Assembly (NCBI GenBank): GCA_937915755.1
Contig: CALGGR010000308.1
Location: 1 to 64,000 of the forward strand
Source: an uncultured Fretibacterium sp.
GTDB lineage: Bacteria > Synergistota > Synergistia > Synergistales > Aminobacteriaceae
Reading direction: 5' to 3'
DNA length: 64,000 nt
Shown here: positions 7,050 to 16,821 of the stretch, piece by piece
Layout of the letters: the number at the start of each line of letters is the position of its first letter
Numbering within the stretch: the stretch's first letter is position 1
Made by a program: the position numbers and the translations under genes
The notes under the pieces: generated by a model
What the model was told of the DNA's origin: nothing
Databases searched by the model: none
What the model saw: the letters and a program-made list of their open reading frames with translations, nothing else

Positions 7050-8480
7050 ATGGAACTTTACGAACTTAACTTATGGATGCTCATGGAAGGTCTCAAGGCC
7101 GGAAATTTCTCAGCGTCCGAAATTTTCACGTCCTGCAAGAAGCGTATTGACCAGTGCGAAGACAGCATTCACGCCCTGATAACACGCACTGATGACACAG
7201 TGCCCTCACATTCAGACGGAATGTTAGCAGGAATCCCCACAATCATCAAAGATAACCTATGCACCAAAGGAATCCGTACAACCGCCGCGAGCCGTATTCT
7301 CGGGAACTGGAAGCCGCCCTATGACGCTACAGCATGGGTACGCCTCAGAGATTCCGGAGCCGTCCTCATGGGCAAAGCTAACATGGACGAGTTCGCAATG
7401 GGTAACACCTGCGGAAACTCAGCCTTTGGGCCTACACGCAACCCCAACGACACATCGCTTGTTCCCGGAGGTTCATCGGGAGGAAGTGCAGCAGCAGTGA
7501 GTGCGGGATACGTTCCATTCTCATTAGGCTCTGACACAGGAGGCTCGATTCGTCAGCCCGCTTCATTCTGCGGTGTCTACGGCCTCAAACCAACATACGG
7601 AATGGTAAGCCGTTACGGGTTAATCTCTTACGGCTCATCACTCGACCAGATTGGGCCTTTTGCGAGGACAGTGCAAGACCTCCAGCTCGTAATGTCGATA
7701 ATTTCCGGCCATGATCCTATGGACTCATCGAGTTTCAGGGACAAGGCTCACGATTTCAGTCACAATGAGAACGTAAGCATAAAGGGCAAGAAAATAGCGG
7801 TCGTCAAAGAATTTGAGGGCTTCACACTCGACGCTCCTATAGCAGACGCAATGAAGAGGGTCAAGAAGATTCTCGAGGACGAGGGCGCAATAATCACCGA
7901 AGTATCACTCCCTGTCGTCTCGAAATACGCTGTAGCTTGCTACTATGCTCTTGCAATGTCGGAGGCTCACACGAATCTTGAGCGTTACGATGGCGTTCGT
8001 CTGGGTTACACTGTCAAGGACGCACGAGGAATCAAAGAGATGTTCGAGAGGGTACGTTCCTATGGTTTCGGCGCAGAAGTCAAAGCAAGAATCATAGCTG
8101 GTACGTGCCTCACTGAGCCTGCACGGTGCGAGGAGTATTACGTCGCGGCAACAAAGGTACGCACGCTCATCGCTCAGGAATTTGCGAGGGCATTCGGTGA
8201 GACTGACTACATACTTCAGCCCGTTACGCCTTCAATGCCGGGAAAAGTCGGAGAGACTGACGACGACGCAATGAAGGGCTACGAAGCTGACCTCTATACG
8301 CTTCCTGTGAATCTCGCCGGACTTCCGGGACTTTCATTCTTCACGGGATACGCTGGAAACGTTCCTGTAGGACTTCAGCTCATAGGGCCGAGATGGAGCG
8401 ACGCAGGTATTCTTGACGCAGGAATAATTCTCGAAAGACACTTAGGAAGCCCAAGAATTGCGAACGGAGGAGTGAAATAA
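7050..8480 (+). CDS. gatA: Asp/Glu-tRNA amidotransferase subunit A
   Basis: A 476-residue amidase-signature enzyme that releases ammonia from glutamine for GatB. The Ser-cisSer-Lys triad is visible as Lys in IIKDNLCTKG, Ser in PGGSSGGSAAA and Ser in GSDTGGSIRQPASFCG. Length is normal. One nucleotide separates it from gatC. Nothing unusual is seen. Confidence 0.98.
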   Translation: MELYELNLWMLMEGLKAGNFSASEIFTSCKKRIDQCEDSIHALITRTDDTVPSHSDGMLAGIPTIIKDNLCTKGIRTTAASRILGNWKPPYDATAWVRLRDSGAVLMGKANMDEFAMGNTCGNSAFGPTRNPNDTSLVPGGSSGGSAAAVSAGYVPFSLGSDTGGSIRQPASFCGVYGLKPTYGMVSRYGLISYGSSLDQIGPFARTVQDLQLVMSIISGHDPMDSSSFRDKAHDFSHNENVSIKGKKIAVVKEFEGFTLDAPIADAMKRVKKILEDEGAIITEVSLPVVSKYAVACYYALAMSEAHTNLERYDGVRLGYTVKDARGIKEMFERVRSYGFGAEVKARIIAGTCLTEPARCEEYYVAATKVRTLIAQEFARAFGETDYILQPVTPSMPGKVGETDDDAMKGYEADLYTLPVNLAGLPGLSFFTGYAGNVPVGLQLIGPRWSDAGILDAGIILERHLGSPRIANGGVK

Positions 8481-8482
8481 TC

Positions 8483-9943
8483 ATGGCCGAATTGACATTT
8501 ACACCAGTCATTGGTATCGAGATTCACATAAGGCTTAAAAGCGACTCGAAACTTTTCTGCTCATGTTCAACTGACACAGATGCGCCCGCCAACACAAACA
8601 TCTGCCCGATCTGCATGGGACTTCCCGGAACATTGCCGCATTTGAATCACAGGGTTGTTGAACAGGGAATGCTTGCAGGATTCGCGATGAACTGCGGAAT
8701 TCGTCCGAAGTCATTATTCTTCCGAAAGTCATACTTCTACCCTGACCTCCCGAAAGGACACCAGATCAGCCAGTGCGACCTCCCCATTACTACAGCAGGC
8801 TATATTGAAGTCCACGATGCAAACGGGAACCTCAAGAAGATCCGCGTTCACCATATGCACCTTGAGGAGGACGTTGGAAGCCTTCACCATAGCGCATCAG
8901 ACGGAAGGCTTGAAGGTGCTGACACATCATACGTTGACTATAACCGTTCAGGGACTCCGCTTGCTGAAATAGTCTCCGAACCTGACGTTTCATCATCGGC
9001 TGAGGCTGTCGAGTATGTCACGACGCTTAGGAGGCGCGTAATATATTCTGGGGCATCGGACGTTGAACTCGAAAAGGGAATGATGAGGTTCGACGCAAAC
9101 GTTTCGATGAAGTGTTCTGACGGCCGCTGGGGTCATAAGGTCGAAGTCAAGAACATGAACTCGTTTAAGGCTTTGGAGCGAGCGATTGAGTACGAGATAG
9201 TTCGTCAGAAGAAAATCATGATGCAGGGCGGTGATGTAATACAGGAGACCCGGCACTGGAATGACGCTAAGGGAATAACATCATCGTCACGTGTGAAGGA
9301 GAATTACAGGAAGTTCATCGTTGAGCCGGATTTGCCTCCTCTTTACATCTCGCAGGAATGGATTGACCGTGTAGCTGCAAGAATGCCGGAGATGCCCGAT
9401 GTCAGAGCAAACAGGTACGTTAATGACTGGAATGTTCCGCGCGAAGTTGCTGACGTTCTCACAGACGACAAGAATCTCGCTGAATACTTCGAGGCTTGCG
9501 TCAAGGCTGGAGCAAATCCTGTACGTTCCGCAAACTGGGTTAGGACTGAAGTTTTGCGCGTCCTTAATGAGAGAGGGCAGAAGATTTCTGACTTCACTGT
9601 GAAGCCTGAGACATTGGCTGGGATTGTTTCGCGTGTTGACGATGGGAAGCTCTCAACGACTCAGGGAAAGGAAGTTTTCGACTGGATATGCGCGAACGGC
9701 TCAGGGATTGACGAAGCTGTTAAGGCTCTGGGAATCACTGAGGGCGGTGTCGCCGGGAATGCTCTGGCGGATATTGTTGCGTCAGTCATCGCGGCTAACC
9801 CTGATGTCTTGGAGGAGATAAAATCCGGGAAGGATAAGAAAGGGAAGAAGCTGAAATTCCTTCAGGGACTCGTTATGAAGGAGTCGAAGGGTCAGGCAAA
9901 ACCTCAGGAAGTCGCGGAAGCAATAGCCGAAGCTGTGAAGTAA
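8483..9943 (+). CDS. gatB: Asp/Glu-tRNA amidotransferase subunit B
   Basis: A 486-residue GatB, the kinase/transamidase subunit that binds tRNA. It begins with the conserved TPVIGIEIHIRLKSDSKLFC and has the zinc-site cysteines (CSCSTD, then CPICMGLPG) and YFYPDLPKGHQISQ. A C-terminal YqeY-like tail (about 330-486) follows. It ends the gat operon before a strong hairpin terminator. Confidence 0.98.
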   Translation: MAELTFTPVIGIEIHIRLKSDSKLFCSCSTDTDAPANTNICPICMGLPGTLPHLNHRVVEQGMLAGFAMNCGIRPKSLFFRKSYFYPDLPKGHQISQCDLPITTAGYIEVHDANGNLKKIRVHHMHLEEDVGSLHHSASDGRLEGADTSYVDYNRSGTPLAEIVSEPDVSSSAEAVEYVTTLRRRVIYSGASDVELEKGMMRFDANVSMKCSDGRWGHKVEVKNMNSFKALERAIEYEIVRQKKIMMQGGDVIQETRHWNDAKGITSSSRVKENYRKFIVEPDLPPLYISQEWIDRVAARMPEMPDVRANRYVNDWNVPREVADVLTDDKNLAEYFEACVKAGANPVRSANWVRTEVLRVLNERGQKISDFTVKPETLAGIVSRVDDGKLSTTQGKEVFDWICANGSGIDEAVKALGITEGGVAGNALADIVASVIAANPDVLEEIKSGKDKKGKKLKFLQGLVMKESKGQAKPQEVAEAIAEAVK

Positions 9944-9954
9944 AGAGAAATTTT

Positions 9955-9988
9955 ATCCCCTTGCCGTTAATGACAGGGGGATTTCTTT
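9955..9988 (+). terminator. Terminator after gatB
   Basis: ATCCCCTTG (9955-9963) pairs with CAGGGGGAT (9974-9982), followed by TTCTTT. It lies between the convergent ends of gatB and the glycosyltransferase gene and overlaps the latter's stop. Confidence 0.8.
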
Positions 9989-10967
9989 ATGGGCGTGGAA
10001 GGAATATCCACAACAGGCGCCCTATTGATTCCATATTTTCCCTGAAGCAATAAGTTTTCCTAATCGCTGAATACCTCGCTAATATATTTCCGCCGAATAT
10101 TCTGCAAAAATCATCAAGCTCCTTCTTCTTCGCACTGTCAAGACGGTCATAAAATCTCGAACGAAATACGCTGGTTATAAGTTTTAGTTCAAGCACTATG
10201 TATCTTACAGTGTTCAGCCTTTCCGAAACTTTCGACACAGGGTTCTTCAGTATCCTGATTACACGCTTCATTCCTCCAGGGTAATATCTTTTTGTTACCG
10301 CCCAGCCTCCGCCAACAACGTTATCTCCGTGCTGCCTGTATAACATCAGTGCCATAGGTACGCGGACAATCGTCCCAAACGCTGAGGCATAAAGCGAGGC
10401 CCAATAGTCATGATACGGAATACCCTCCTGAAATCCTCCCATGCCCTCGTAACATTCACGGTTAAGCATCTGCGTACAGCCTGAAATGCAGTTTCCAGCA
10501 AGAAGCTCCTTGAATGTGTATCTATATTCGGGAAAATCAAGCCTTAGAATAACGTCCATGCTCCTGAGTTCCGAATCAACAACTTGCATTCCAGTGAAAA
10601 CTATAACGGGCTTTCCTGGATTGTCATGTTCGGCTTTCTTCATGTAATCATACGTAATCTGTACTTTATACGGCAGCCATACATCATCTTGGTCCGAGAA
10701 CATAACGTAATCGGCCTCAGCATGTTTAAGAAGCTCGAAGAAGTTTTTTGTCGAATTTTTGCATACTACATCATCATGGACAATTTCAACCTTGCCCGGA
10801 TATTTAGCAGCATAATCCTCAATTATTGCGGGGGTATTGTCAGTTGAACCGTCATCACGAATCAGAAGCCTCCAATCCGTGAATGTCTGTGAAAGAATAG
10901 ACTCTATTTGCTCGGAAATGTAGCGTTCGCCGTTGTACGCGGCCATGAGAATATCAATCGCCGGCAT
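9987..10967 (-). CDS. Family 2 glycosyltransferase
   Basis: A GT-A fold glycosyltransferase of the rhamnosyltransferase-like branch of GT2. The N-terminus is IDILMAAYNGERYISEQIE; the nucleotide site is LIRDDGSTDNT and the metal-site region is YVMFSDQDDVW. The sugar and acceptor cannot be told; transfer to cell-surface polysaccharide is most likely. An in-frame TTG at 10982 gives a longer version, but ATG 10967 has GAGG 9 nt upstream. The start lies inside the end of nusB, so translation is probably coupled. Confidence 0.85.
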   Translation of the reverse strand: MPAIDILMAAYNGERYISEQIESILSQTFTDWRLLIRDDGSTDNTPAIIEDYAAKYPGKVEIVHDDVVCKNSTKNFFELLKHAEADYVMFSDQDDVWLPYKVQITYDYMKKAEHDNPGKPVIVFTGMQVVDSELRSMDVILRLDFPEYRYTFKELLAGNCISGCTQMLNRECYEGMGGFQEGIPYHDYWASLYASAFGTIVRVPMALMLYRQHGDNVVGGGWAVTKRYYPGGMKRVIRILKNPVSKVSERLNTVRYIVLELKLITSVFRSRFYDRLDSAKKKELDDFCRIFGGNILARYSAIRKTYCFRENMESIGRLLWIFLPRP

Positions 10968-11427
10968 TCTCACTCGCCTCAAAATATTTCGCAGCCTTGC
11001 ACATTACACCGTTCACGAATCTCGAGGAGTCCTTTGTCCCGTAATCACGCGCCAGGTTCTTCGCCTCAGTTATCGCTGACCCTACTGGAAGACTCTTCAT
11101 CATGAAGCCCTCAAGTATCATCAGGCGCAATATCGTCCTGTCTACGCTCACCATTCTTTCGGGCCGCCAGCCAGTAACAATCCTCAGCAATACCTCATCA
11201 ATCTCGCTCTTTCTGTTCCAGACTTCTGAAGCTAGTGTACGGCATCTCTCCTTCACTTCCGGTTTATCGTCCTGAAAGACATCCAAGCTCATGAAAAGTT
11301 CAAGAGACTGCGAGAAATCCTGCTCAGGGTAAATATCAAGTGAACATAGAAACTGAACCGCAAGCTCACGCGACCTGTGAAGTGCCTCAAATTTTTTGCC
11401 GATAAATTTCTTCTTTTTCTCCGCCAT
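10954..11427 (-). CDS. nusB: Transcription antitermination factor NusB
   Basis: A 157-residue all-helical NusB. It binds boxA RNA with S10 and supports rRNA antitermination. The family pattern is clear: SRELAVQFLCSLDI near the start, then VSVDRTILRLMILEG and the terminal RFVNGVMCKAAK. A basic N-terminal extension (AEKKKKFIGKKF) is present. It sits in the common asp23-nusB neighbourhood with one unknown membrane protein in between. Confidence 0.95.
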   Translation of the reverse strand: MAEKKKKFIGKKFEALHRSRELAVQFLCSLDIYPEQDFSQSLELFMSLDVFQDDKPEVKERCRTLASEVWNRKSEIDEVLLRIVTGWRPERMVSVDRTILRLMILEGFMMKSLPVGSAITEAKNLARDYGTKDSSRFVNGVMCKAAKYFEASENAGD

Positions 11428-11428
11428 C

Positions 11429-11875
11429 TCACGTGCTCCTGAATCTCTCAGCTATATATTTCGTCCCTCGTATCATGAACCACACTGCCCCTCCCCAGAA
11501 TAATGTCCAGAAAAATCCCTCGAACCCAGCCGTAATAATCACAGCAATACATGACGCTATACCAGCCCAGAGATAAGGACTCTGAATCACAGGCATTATC
11601 CCGCGTTCAGGTGTCGCCCAAACTATCGAGGCCTTCAATCCCATAGGCTTAAGGACTGACGATATATGCTCCTCGACGATGGACTTCTTTTCGGGCGATA
11701 AGTCCTCCTCCGAGAATACGAGCGTGATATTAGCGTGCTCCTTCTTTCCGGAAGGCTCAAGGGTTATGCTGTAGAGTCTGAGCTTTGACTTCACGGCATC
11801 AAGCGCGAAATCATAAAGCCCGGAATATGATACCCGTATTATCCCGTAAGGCGTATTCTTCCACAGGTAATACAT
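11429..11875 (-). CDS. Unknown membrane protein between asp23 and nusB
   Basis: A 148-residue protein that matches no family I recognise. Residues 1-95 look like a soluble alpha/beta domain (YSITLEPSGKKEHANITLVF), followed by two hydrophobic segments (about 100-135) and a basic end. It occupies the place where Asp23-associated membrane proteins (AmaP) often lie, though the order of domains differs from AmaP, whose helices are N-terminal. A role in anchoring Asp23 is inferred from position only. The gaps are 3 nt upstream and 1 nt downstream. Confidence 0.65.
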   Translation of the reverse strand: MYYLWKNTPYGIIRVSYSGLYDFALDAVKSKLRLYSITLEPSGKKEHANITLVFSEEDLSPEKKSIVEEHISSVLKPMGLKASIVWATPERGIMPVIQSPYLWAGIASCIAVIITAGFEGFFWTLFWGGAVWFMIRGTKYIAERFRST

Positions 11876-11878
11876 GGC

Positions 11879-12292
11879 CTAATCCGCCTCTTCGTCCGGC
11901 GACGGGTTGTCAGGCTCAATATTCATCTCAATATTGTCCCCTGAACCGGTGTATATCCCCTGAACGTTCACATTCACGGCTTTGACATCATAGCCCGTGT
12001 AGCGTTCGAGATTGTCCTTGATCTTCTCCTGAACGTCCCAAGCCAAATCAGGAATCCTCTGGCCGTACTTCACCAGGACATAAGCATCAACAGAAACACT
12101 CCCCTGAGTCTGTTCAACTGATACACGTATTCCGCTGCTTTTACGTCCAATGTTGAACTTCGAAGCTAAGCCTGCCGTCTTTATGTTTGGGATCCCCTGA
12201 ATTGTCTTGCGGGCTAACTCGGCTATTACGTCCTCCGAAATGTGAATCATTCCGCCGTTCGGAGTCTTTAGCTTTTCGTCTGAGTCAGGCAT
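11879..12292 (-). CDS. Asp23/Gls24 family envelope stress protein
   Basis: A 137-residue Asp23 (DUF322) protein. The core begins IHISEDVIAELARKTIQGI and contains VSVDAYVLVKYGQRIPDL, then VQEKIKDNLERYTGYDVKAVNVNVQGI, all typical. Members form membrane-associated filaments in Firmicutes; here the partner may be the downstream membrane protein. Its start directly follows the efp stop, so efp, asp23, the membrane protein and nusB form one transcript. Confidence 0.92.
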   Translation of the reverse strand: MPDSDEKLKTPNGGMIHISEDVIAELARKTIQGIPNIKTAGLASKFNIGRKSSGIRVSVEQTQGSVSVDAYVLVKYGQRIPDLAWDVQEKIKDNLERYTGYDVKAVNVNVQGIYTGSGDNIEMNIEPDNPSPDEEAD

Positions 12293-12865
12293 TTACTTCT
12301 TTGCTCGCTCAAGGTACTGCCCTGTGCGTGTGTCAACAACCACCATCTCGCCGGGTTCAACGAATACTGGAACTGTTACGACAAGACCAGTCTCAAGGGT
12401 TGCGGGCTTTCCTCCGCCTGTTACTGTGTCGCCCTTGAACGCTGGAGGTGTGTCGACTACCTTCATCGTTACGCTCTTTGGAAGCTCGATGCCCATGACC
12501 TTTCCCTCGAAGTACTCGATCTGAATCTCCATGTCATCGACGAGATATTTCGCTGCGTCTCCGAGAACTTCAGGCGAGAGTCTCATCTCCTCATACGTTG
12601 CGAGATCCATGAAAACGTAGTCTGCACCATCCCTGTAGCTGTACTGAGCGGGCTTGTCCTCGTAGATTATACGCTCGAACTTTTCACCGGGCTTGAATGA
12701 GTTTTCGACGATTGAGCCGGTTTCGACGTTGCGGAGTTTTGTGCGGACTACTGCGCCTCCGCGTCCCATTTTGTGATGGTCATACTCCACTATTTCCCAT
12801 ATTCCGCCCTGCCATCGGAGCTTTAATCCGACATAGAATGTAGTTGTATCTGCTACCTGTGCCAT
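12293..12865 (-). CDS. efp: Elongation factor P with Arg at the tip loop
   Basis: EF-P rescues ribosomes stalled at polyproline. The frame is open upstream to 12937, but ATG 12865 has AAAGGA 9 nt before it and starts the conserved domain, giving 190 residues. Domain I has the tip loop KMGRGGAVVRTKLRN: the residue at the modified position is Arg35, not Lys. Domains II and III (the OB folds) look complete. Arg at this site is known from EF-P rhamnosylated by EarP; no EarP gene is seen here. A TATAAT lies upstream on the minus strand near 12900. Confidence 0.96.
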   Translation of the reverse strand: MAQVADTTTFYVGLKLRWQGGIWEIVEYDHHKMGRGGAVVRTKLRNVETGSIVENSFKPGEKFERIIYEDKPAQYSYRDGADYVFMDLATYEEMRLSPEVLGDAAKYLVDDMEIQIEYFEGKVMGIELPKSVTMKVVDTPPAFKGDTVTGGGKPATLETGLVVTVPVFVEPGEMVVVDTRTGQYLERAKK

Positions 12866-13056
12866 TGGAATCAATCCTTTCTGAATTTTGCTGATGATAA
12901 TTATAGTATAGTTACCCGAAACATATAAAAATATCAATGCTCCGAATTTTGCAGTTAAAAACTGCTGGCGTACTACACACCTCTATCAAGTCCGCAATTT
13001 CTTGCATTCCTGACTACTTGTTATATCTGCACCTTTTCTGTTGGTCTGTCATAGTT

Positions 13057-13148
13057 CATTCAGTCCGGAGACCATCCAGTCTCTAAATGCTACGCTGCGA
13101 GCAGAGGAAAGTGCTCCCCCAAAATTGACTCATCGAATGATTTTCGAT
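13057..13148. repeat. Inverted repeats in a 400-bp gene-free stretch
   Basis: The gap 12866-13266 holds the efp promoter and no recognised gene. CATTCAG (13057-13063) and CTAAATG (13083-13089) form an outer stem (one G-T pair) around GAGAC/GTCTC (13068-13072, 13079-13083). A second one, ATCGAA/TTCGAT, lies at 13132-13148. Short readable stretches broken by stops on both strands suggest either a structured RNA or an eroded transposon. No Rfam family was recognised. Confidence 0.4.
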
Positions 13149-13266
13149 GTCTCCTTCTCCCGAATTGTTATAATACTATCATATATTTACGTGTAAAATA
13201 AGTAAAAGAATTTAATACTTGCCGCGAGAACTGTCAAGAATTTTATAGACAAGAGAGGTAACGAAG

Positions 13267-13653
13267 ATGCCAGAGAAAAATATAACGGTAATCGAAGATG
13301 CAAAGCTCTCAGATATGTATGACAAACGCTATGTGATAATCGACAAAGATACAGGCGAAGTCTTAGATGATGCTCAGGGTTATGGCTACAAAAGCGTCCA
13401 GAAAGCATACGCAGCTTACGCATACAAAACGCGCGATAAAAGCAAGGATGCAGAGAAACGTGCGAAGAAGAGGCACATTCAGCAATGGTTGAAGGAACAC
13501 AAGAGCTTTGAGGACTTAATGGAGGCGATCGCTTTGGATTGCGTAAAATGTGGTGAACCTTTCAATGCTGCACTCGTTAAGAAAATGCTCAAGGAAAACA
13601 ATCTCGCACCCGATTTCACTGCCGGCGAATTACTGCGAGCATGGAGAAGTTAG
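13267..13653 (+). CDS. Small charged protein of unknown function
   Basis: A 128-residue cytoplasmic protein that I do not recognise. The N-terminal part has a strand-like segment with a phage-protein flavour (RYVIIDKDTGEVLDDAQGYG). The centre is highly basic and helical (AKKRHIQQWLKEHKSFEDL), and the C-terminus (ALVKKMLKENNLAPDF, GELLRAW) is helical. The start is ATG 13267 after GAGGTAACGAAG; a TATAAT lies at 13169-13174. It stands alone between the efp operon and an IS605-like remnant, which suggests it may be cargo of mobile DNA. Confidence 0.6.
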   Translation: MPEKNITVIEDAKLSDMYDKRYVIIDKDTGEVLDDAQGYGYKSVQKAYAAYAYKTRDKSKDAEKRAKKRHIQQWLKEHKSFEDLMEAIALDCVKCGEPFNAALVKKMLKENNLAPDFTAGELLRAWRS

Positions 13654-13724
13654 AGTCTCATATTCTTGTTATTAACGACACAGCGAGAAGACCGCGGATA
13701 CTATAGCCACTGTGAAATCCGGCC

Positions 13725-13997
13725 GTCAGCTACTCACGACTTAAGTCGCAAGCTTGTCCATACCCTTACCGATCTTTATCGGATGCGAGGTTCAAACGCT
13801 AACGCTCCCTCATAGGTCAGACATCATCGGACGGCTGACTTTCGCCCGTTTTGACCTAAGCTAATAGCCTAAGCCCGTTATTACGCGAGTGCCCACAGCC
13901 TTATGGCCAACCGTTCTCTCGCAACACTAATTTACTTTCTTTTTAGTTTTTTGTCAAGAAAGCCAGGCGCAATTCCTCTCACGACTGAAGTCGCGAG
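13725..13997 (-). mobile_element. IS200/IS605-like remnant without transposase (PATE-like)
   Basis: Two palindromes in the same orientation bound about 240 bp: TCACGACTTAAGTCGC (13735-13750) and TCACGACTGAAGTCGC (13978-13993). Read on the minus strand, the right one is CAAGCTTGCGACTTAAGTCG followed by TGAGTAGCTGAC, very like the right ends of IS605-group elements. The interior reads like a tnpB tail (VGTRVITGLGY then stop) followed by omega-RNA-like sequence. No transposase or full TnpB is present. The 13654-14037 gap otherwise holds nothing I recognise. Confidence 0.5.
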
Positions 13998-14037
13998 TTT
14001 CCTTGCGGGGTTCATGAAAGAAACCAAGAGATTCATC

Positions 14038-14448
14038 CTACTTCATTTCAAGAGAGTCAAGAATCCTTCCAAGAGTCTCCGCATTGTTTACAAAGCCTGT
14101 GCCTATTATCAGCATGAAGAAATCCTCGTCGCCCGTAATCGTTGCCTGACTCACCCCATTGTTGAACTCAAAGGAGTAATTCCCATCGTCATCTTTCTCA
14201 GGTGGTGTCCCATTGAGTTCAGCGGAGAATGATCTTGCAAGCTCGCCAATATCGCGACTCTCTGGATTTCCCATTGTGATTGAGAGTGAGCCGGACTTGT
14301 CGTCAGCAGTAACAGTAACAACAGCCCCGTCCTCCTCAGCTGTCCAGCCCATTGGAACATCAAGCGAGAAGTATCTGAACTCCTCAATGTCAGCCCACGC
14401 AAACGCCGGAATCATCAGCATCATCACGCATAGTATCAACCGTCTCAT
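14038..14448 (-). CDS. Small secreted protein downstream of copA
   Basis: A 136-residue protein with a Sec signal peptide ([19 protein letters not shown]). The mature part is a compact strand-rich domain ([18 protein letters not shown]) resembling periplasmic domains that bind or insert into larger proteins. No family is recognised and no Cys or His cluster argues for metal binding. It overlaps the stop of copA by 4 nt (ATGA), so the two are translationally coupled; a link to metal export is only positional. Confidence 0.7.
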   Translation of the reverse strand: MRRLILCVMMLMIPAFAWADIEEFRYFSLDVPMGWTAEEDGAVVTVTADDKSGSLSITMGNPESRDIGELARSFSAELNGTPPEKDDDGNYSFEFNNGVSQATITGDEDFFMLIIGTGFVNNAETLGRILDSLEMK

Positions 14449-16682
14449 CGTTTGCCTCCATGAATGTCAAAAAGATTCAGCCTCAGCGCATTTGTTACAA
14501 CGCAGAAGCTCGAAAGACTCATTGCTGCCGCTCCAAACATAGGATCGAGTTTCAATCCCCACAATCCTGCCGCCAATGGAATCCCTATAACGTTATAGAT
14601 GAATGCCCAGAATAGATTCTGCCGAATGTTCCTCAGTGTCGCACGGCTCAGTCTCACAGAAGACGCAACGTCCTTCAGCGAGCTTTTCATGAGTACAACG
14701 TCAGCCGCATCAATCGCAATATCAGTCCCCGCTCCTATCGCAATCCCAATGTCAGCGCGTGTCAATGCAGGCGCATCGTTGATACCGTCGCCAACCATAG
14801 CGGTCTTTCCTTTCGTCTGAAGCTCTCGGATTACGCTCTCCTTGCCGTCTGGAAGAACTCCAGCGATTACATCATCAACTCCAGCGTCATGGCCGATTGC
14901 CTTTGCAGTTCGCTCGTTGTCACCCGTGAGCATTACAACGTGGATTCCCATATCCTGCAAATCCTTCACGGCCTCCTTGCTGTCCGGCTTTATCGTGTCC
15001 GCAACTGCTATTATTCCCATAAGTTCATCGTCCTTCACGAACATCAGGGGAGTTTTTCCGGCCTCTGAGAATTTCTCGGATGCATCCATGAAATTTTTGC
15101 TGACTGAATATTTCTCACCGATGAATTTCACGCTCCCTCCCGTTAGGATTGAGCCGTCATTGAGGCTTGCACTGAGACCGTTCCCGGGGAGGGCCTGAAA
15201 GTCCGTAACCTCCTGCGCGTTAATACCCTTCTCCTTCGCATAATCGACAACTGCACGCGCTAATGGGTGCTCGCTCTTTGCCTCAAGTGAGTACGCAAAC
15301 TTCAAAAGTTCTTCCTCAAGGTAGTCTCCAGCCGTGAGGATGTCCGTTACTTTCGGTTCACCGCTTGTTATTGTGCCTGTCTTGTCGAGGGCAGCTATCG
15401 TGATTTTGCCAGTCTCCTCAAGAGATGCCGCTGTCTTGAAGAGTATGCCGTTCTTAGCACCCACACCGTTTCCAACCATTACTGCAACAGGAGTAGCAAG
15501 TCCCAGAGCGCAAGGGCATGAGATTACGAGGACTGCTATACCGTAAGAGAGAGCATCGCCGAAAGATTTCCCCGCGATAAGCCAGCCTGTTACAACGAGA
15601 GCCGCAATCGCTATGACCGAAGGCACGAAGATTCCGCAAACCTTGTCAGCAATTTTCGCAACAGGAGCTTTCGTTGCCGCCGCATCACTCACCATCTTTA
15701 TGATCTGGGACAACGTCGTATCGTTGCCAACGCGGGTTGCCTCGCACTTTATGAAGCCGGACTGATTTACTGTTGCCGCCGAGACAAGATCGCCGGGTGC
15801 TTTGTCGACAGGGATACTCTCGCCCGTCAGTGCCGACTCGTTTACTGCGCTTGTTCCCTCGATGATTATGCCGTCAACGGGAATATTCTCGCCCGGCCTT
15901 ACTACGAACGTGTTACCCTTCATTACCTGCTCAATGGGAACGGTGATTTCACGGCCATTTTGCAGGATTGTTGCGGTCTTTGGGGCAAGCTTCATGAGGC
16001 TCTTGAGGGCATCAGTTGTGCGGCCTTTGGACTTTGCCTCGAGCATCTTGCCGACAGTAATCAACGTTAGAATCATTCCTGCTGACTCGAAGTAAAAATC
16101 ATGAACGCCTAATGTGTGTCCCGATTCCGTCATCATGAAGAGTACGTAGACGCTCCATGAGAATGAAGCGAATGATCCCATTGCGACGAGGGTGTCCATG
16201 TTGGGGGCAAAGTGAAGGAGTGTGCTGAAACCTGAGACAAAGAACTTCTGATTGATGACCATGATTATGGCTGCAAGTATCATTTGCGCAAGTCCTTGCG
16301 CTACGTGGTTGCCCTCAAAGAATGCAGGCAATGGAAGATTCACCATGTGCCCCATCGAGAAGTACATCAACGCTAGAAGGAAGAAAATCGAGGCGATGAG
16401 TCTGCGTTTTAGGACGGGGGTCTCATGGTCGGCGAGTGCGTCTTCTTCTTGTGTGTGTGAGATTGTGGCAGAAGGCTCGGGGAGTTTCAGGGACGCTCCG
16501 TAGCCTGCTTTCTCAATGGCTGCGATTATTGCTTCGGGGGAGGCTGTACCGTCAACGCTCATTGAGTTTGTGAGTAGGCTGACTGCACATGAGGTTACGC
16601 CGGGAAGTTTCTTGACGACGCGCTCAACCCTTGCGGAACATGCCGCGCAGCTCATACCTGTAACGTTGTATTGTTCTGACAT
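14445..16682 (-). CDS. copA: Copper-exporting P1B-type ATPase
   Basis: A 745-residue heavy-metal P-type ATPase. One N-terminal HMA domain carries the GMSCAACS metal motif (residues 9-16). The membrane site is [11 protein letters not shown] in helix 6, the CPC signature of P1B-1 Cu(I) exporters. The phosphorylation site DKTGTIT, the nucleotide-binding SEHPLARA and the hinge [18 protein letters not shown] are intact. It would pump Cu(I) from the cytoplasm to the periplasm. A TATAAT lies on the minus strand at 16719-16724. Confidence 0.95.
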   Translation of the reverse strand: MSEQYNVTGMSCAACSARVERVVKKLPGVTSCAVSLLTNSMSVDGTASPEAIIAAIEKAGYGASLKLPEPSATISHTQEEDALADHETPVLKRRLIASIFFLLALMYFSMGHMVNLPLPAFFEGNHVAQGLAQMILAAIIMVINQKFFVSGFSTLLHFAPNMDTLVAMGSFASFSWSVYVLFMMTESGHTLGVHDFYFESAGMILTLITVGKMLEAKSKGRTTDALKSLMKLAPKTATILQNGREITVPIEQVMKGNTFVVRPGENIPVDGIIIEGTSAVNESALTGESIPVDKAPGDLVSAATVNQSGFIKCEATRVGNDTTLSQIIKMVSDAAATKAPVAKIADKVCGIFVPSVIAIAALVVTGWLIAGKSFGDALSYGIAVLVISCPCALGLATPVAVMVGNGVGAKNGILFKTAASLEETGKITIAALDKTGTITSGEPKVTDILTAGDYLEEELLKFAYSLEAKSEHPLARAVVDYAKEKGINAQEVTDFQALPGNGLSASLNDGSILTGGSVKFIGEKYSVSKNFMDASEKFSEAGKTPLMFVKDDELMGIIAVADTIKPDSKEAVKDLQDMGIHVVMLTGDNERTAKAIGHDAGVDDVIAGVLPDGKESVIRELQTKGKTAMVGDGINDAPALTRADIGIAIGAGTDIAIDAADVVLMKSSLKDVASSVRLSRATLRNIRQNLFWAFIYNVIGIPLAAGLWGLKLDPMFGAAAMSLSSFCVVTNALRLNLFDIHGGKR

Positions 16683-16821
16683 GAAATATTCACGGCCTTT
16701 TCTTGTGTGATTAAAATCATTATATTACATGGTCATTGCTTTCTGTCAGTATGTCACCTCGTTGAACACTTTATCTGACCACATCGCCACAATCTGCGGC
16801 CTTTTTTGCGAAAGTTAAGCA

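Noticed and set aside
16719..16749. CueR-type operator upstream of copA
   Set aside because: A -10 and a 19-bp spacer to CTGACA are present, but no convincing dyad matching known copper regulators was seen, so only a promoter is suggested.
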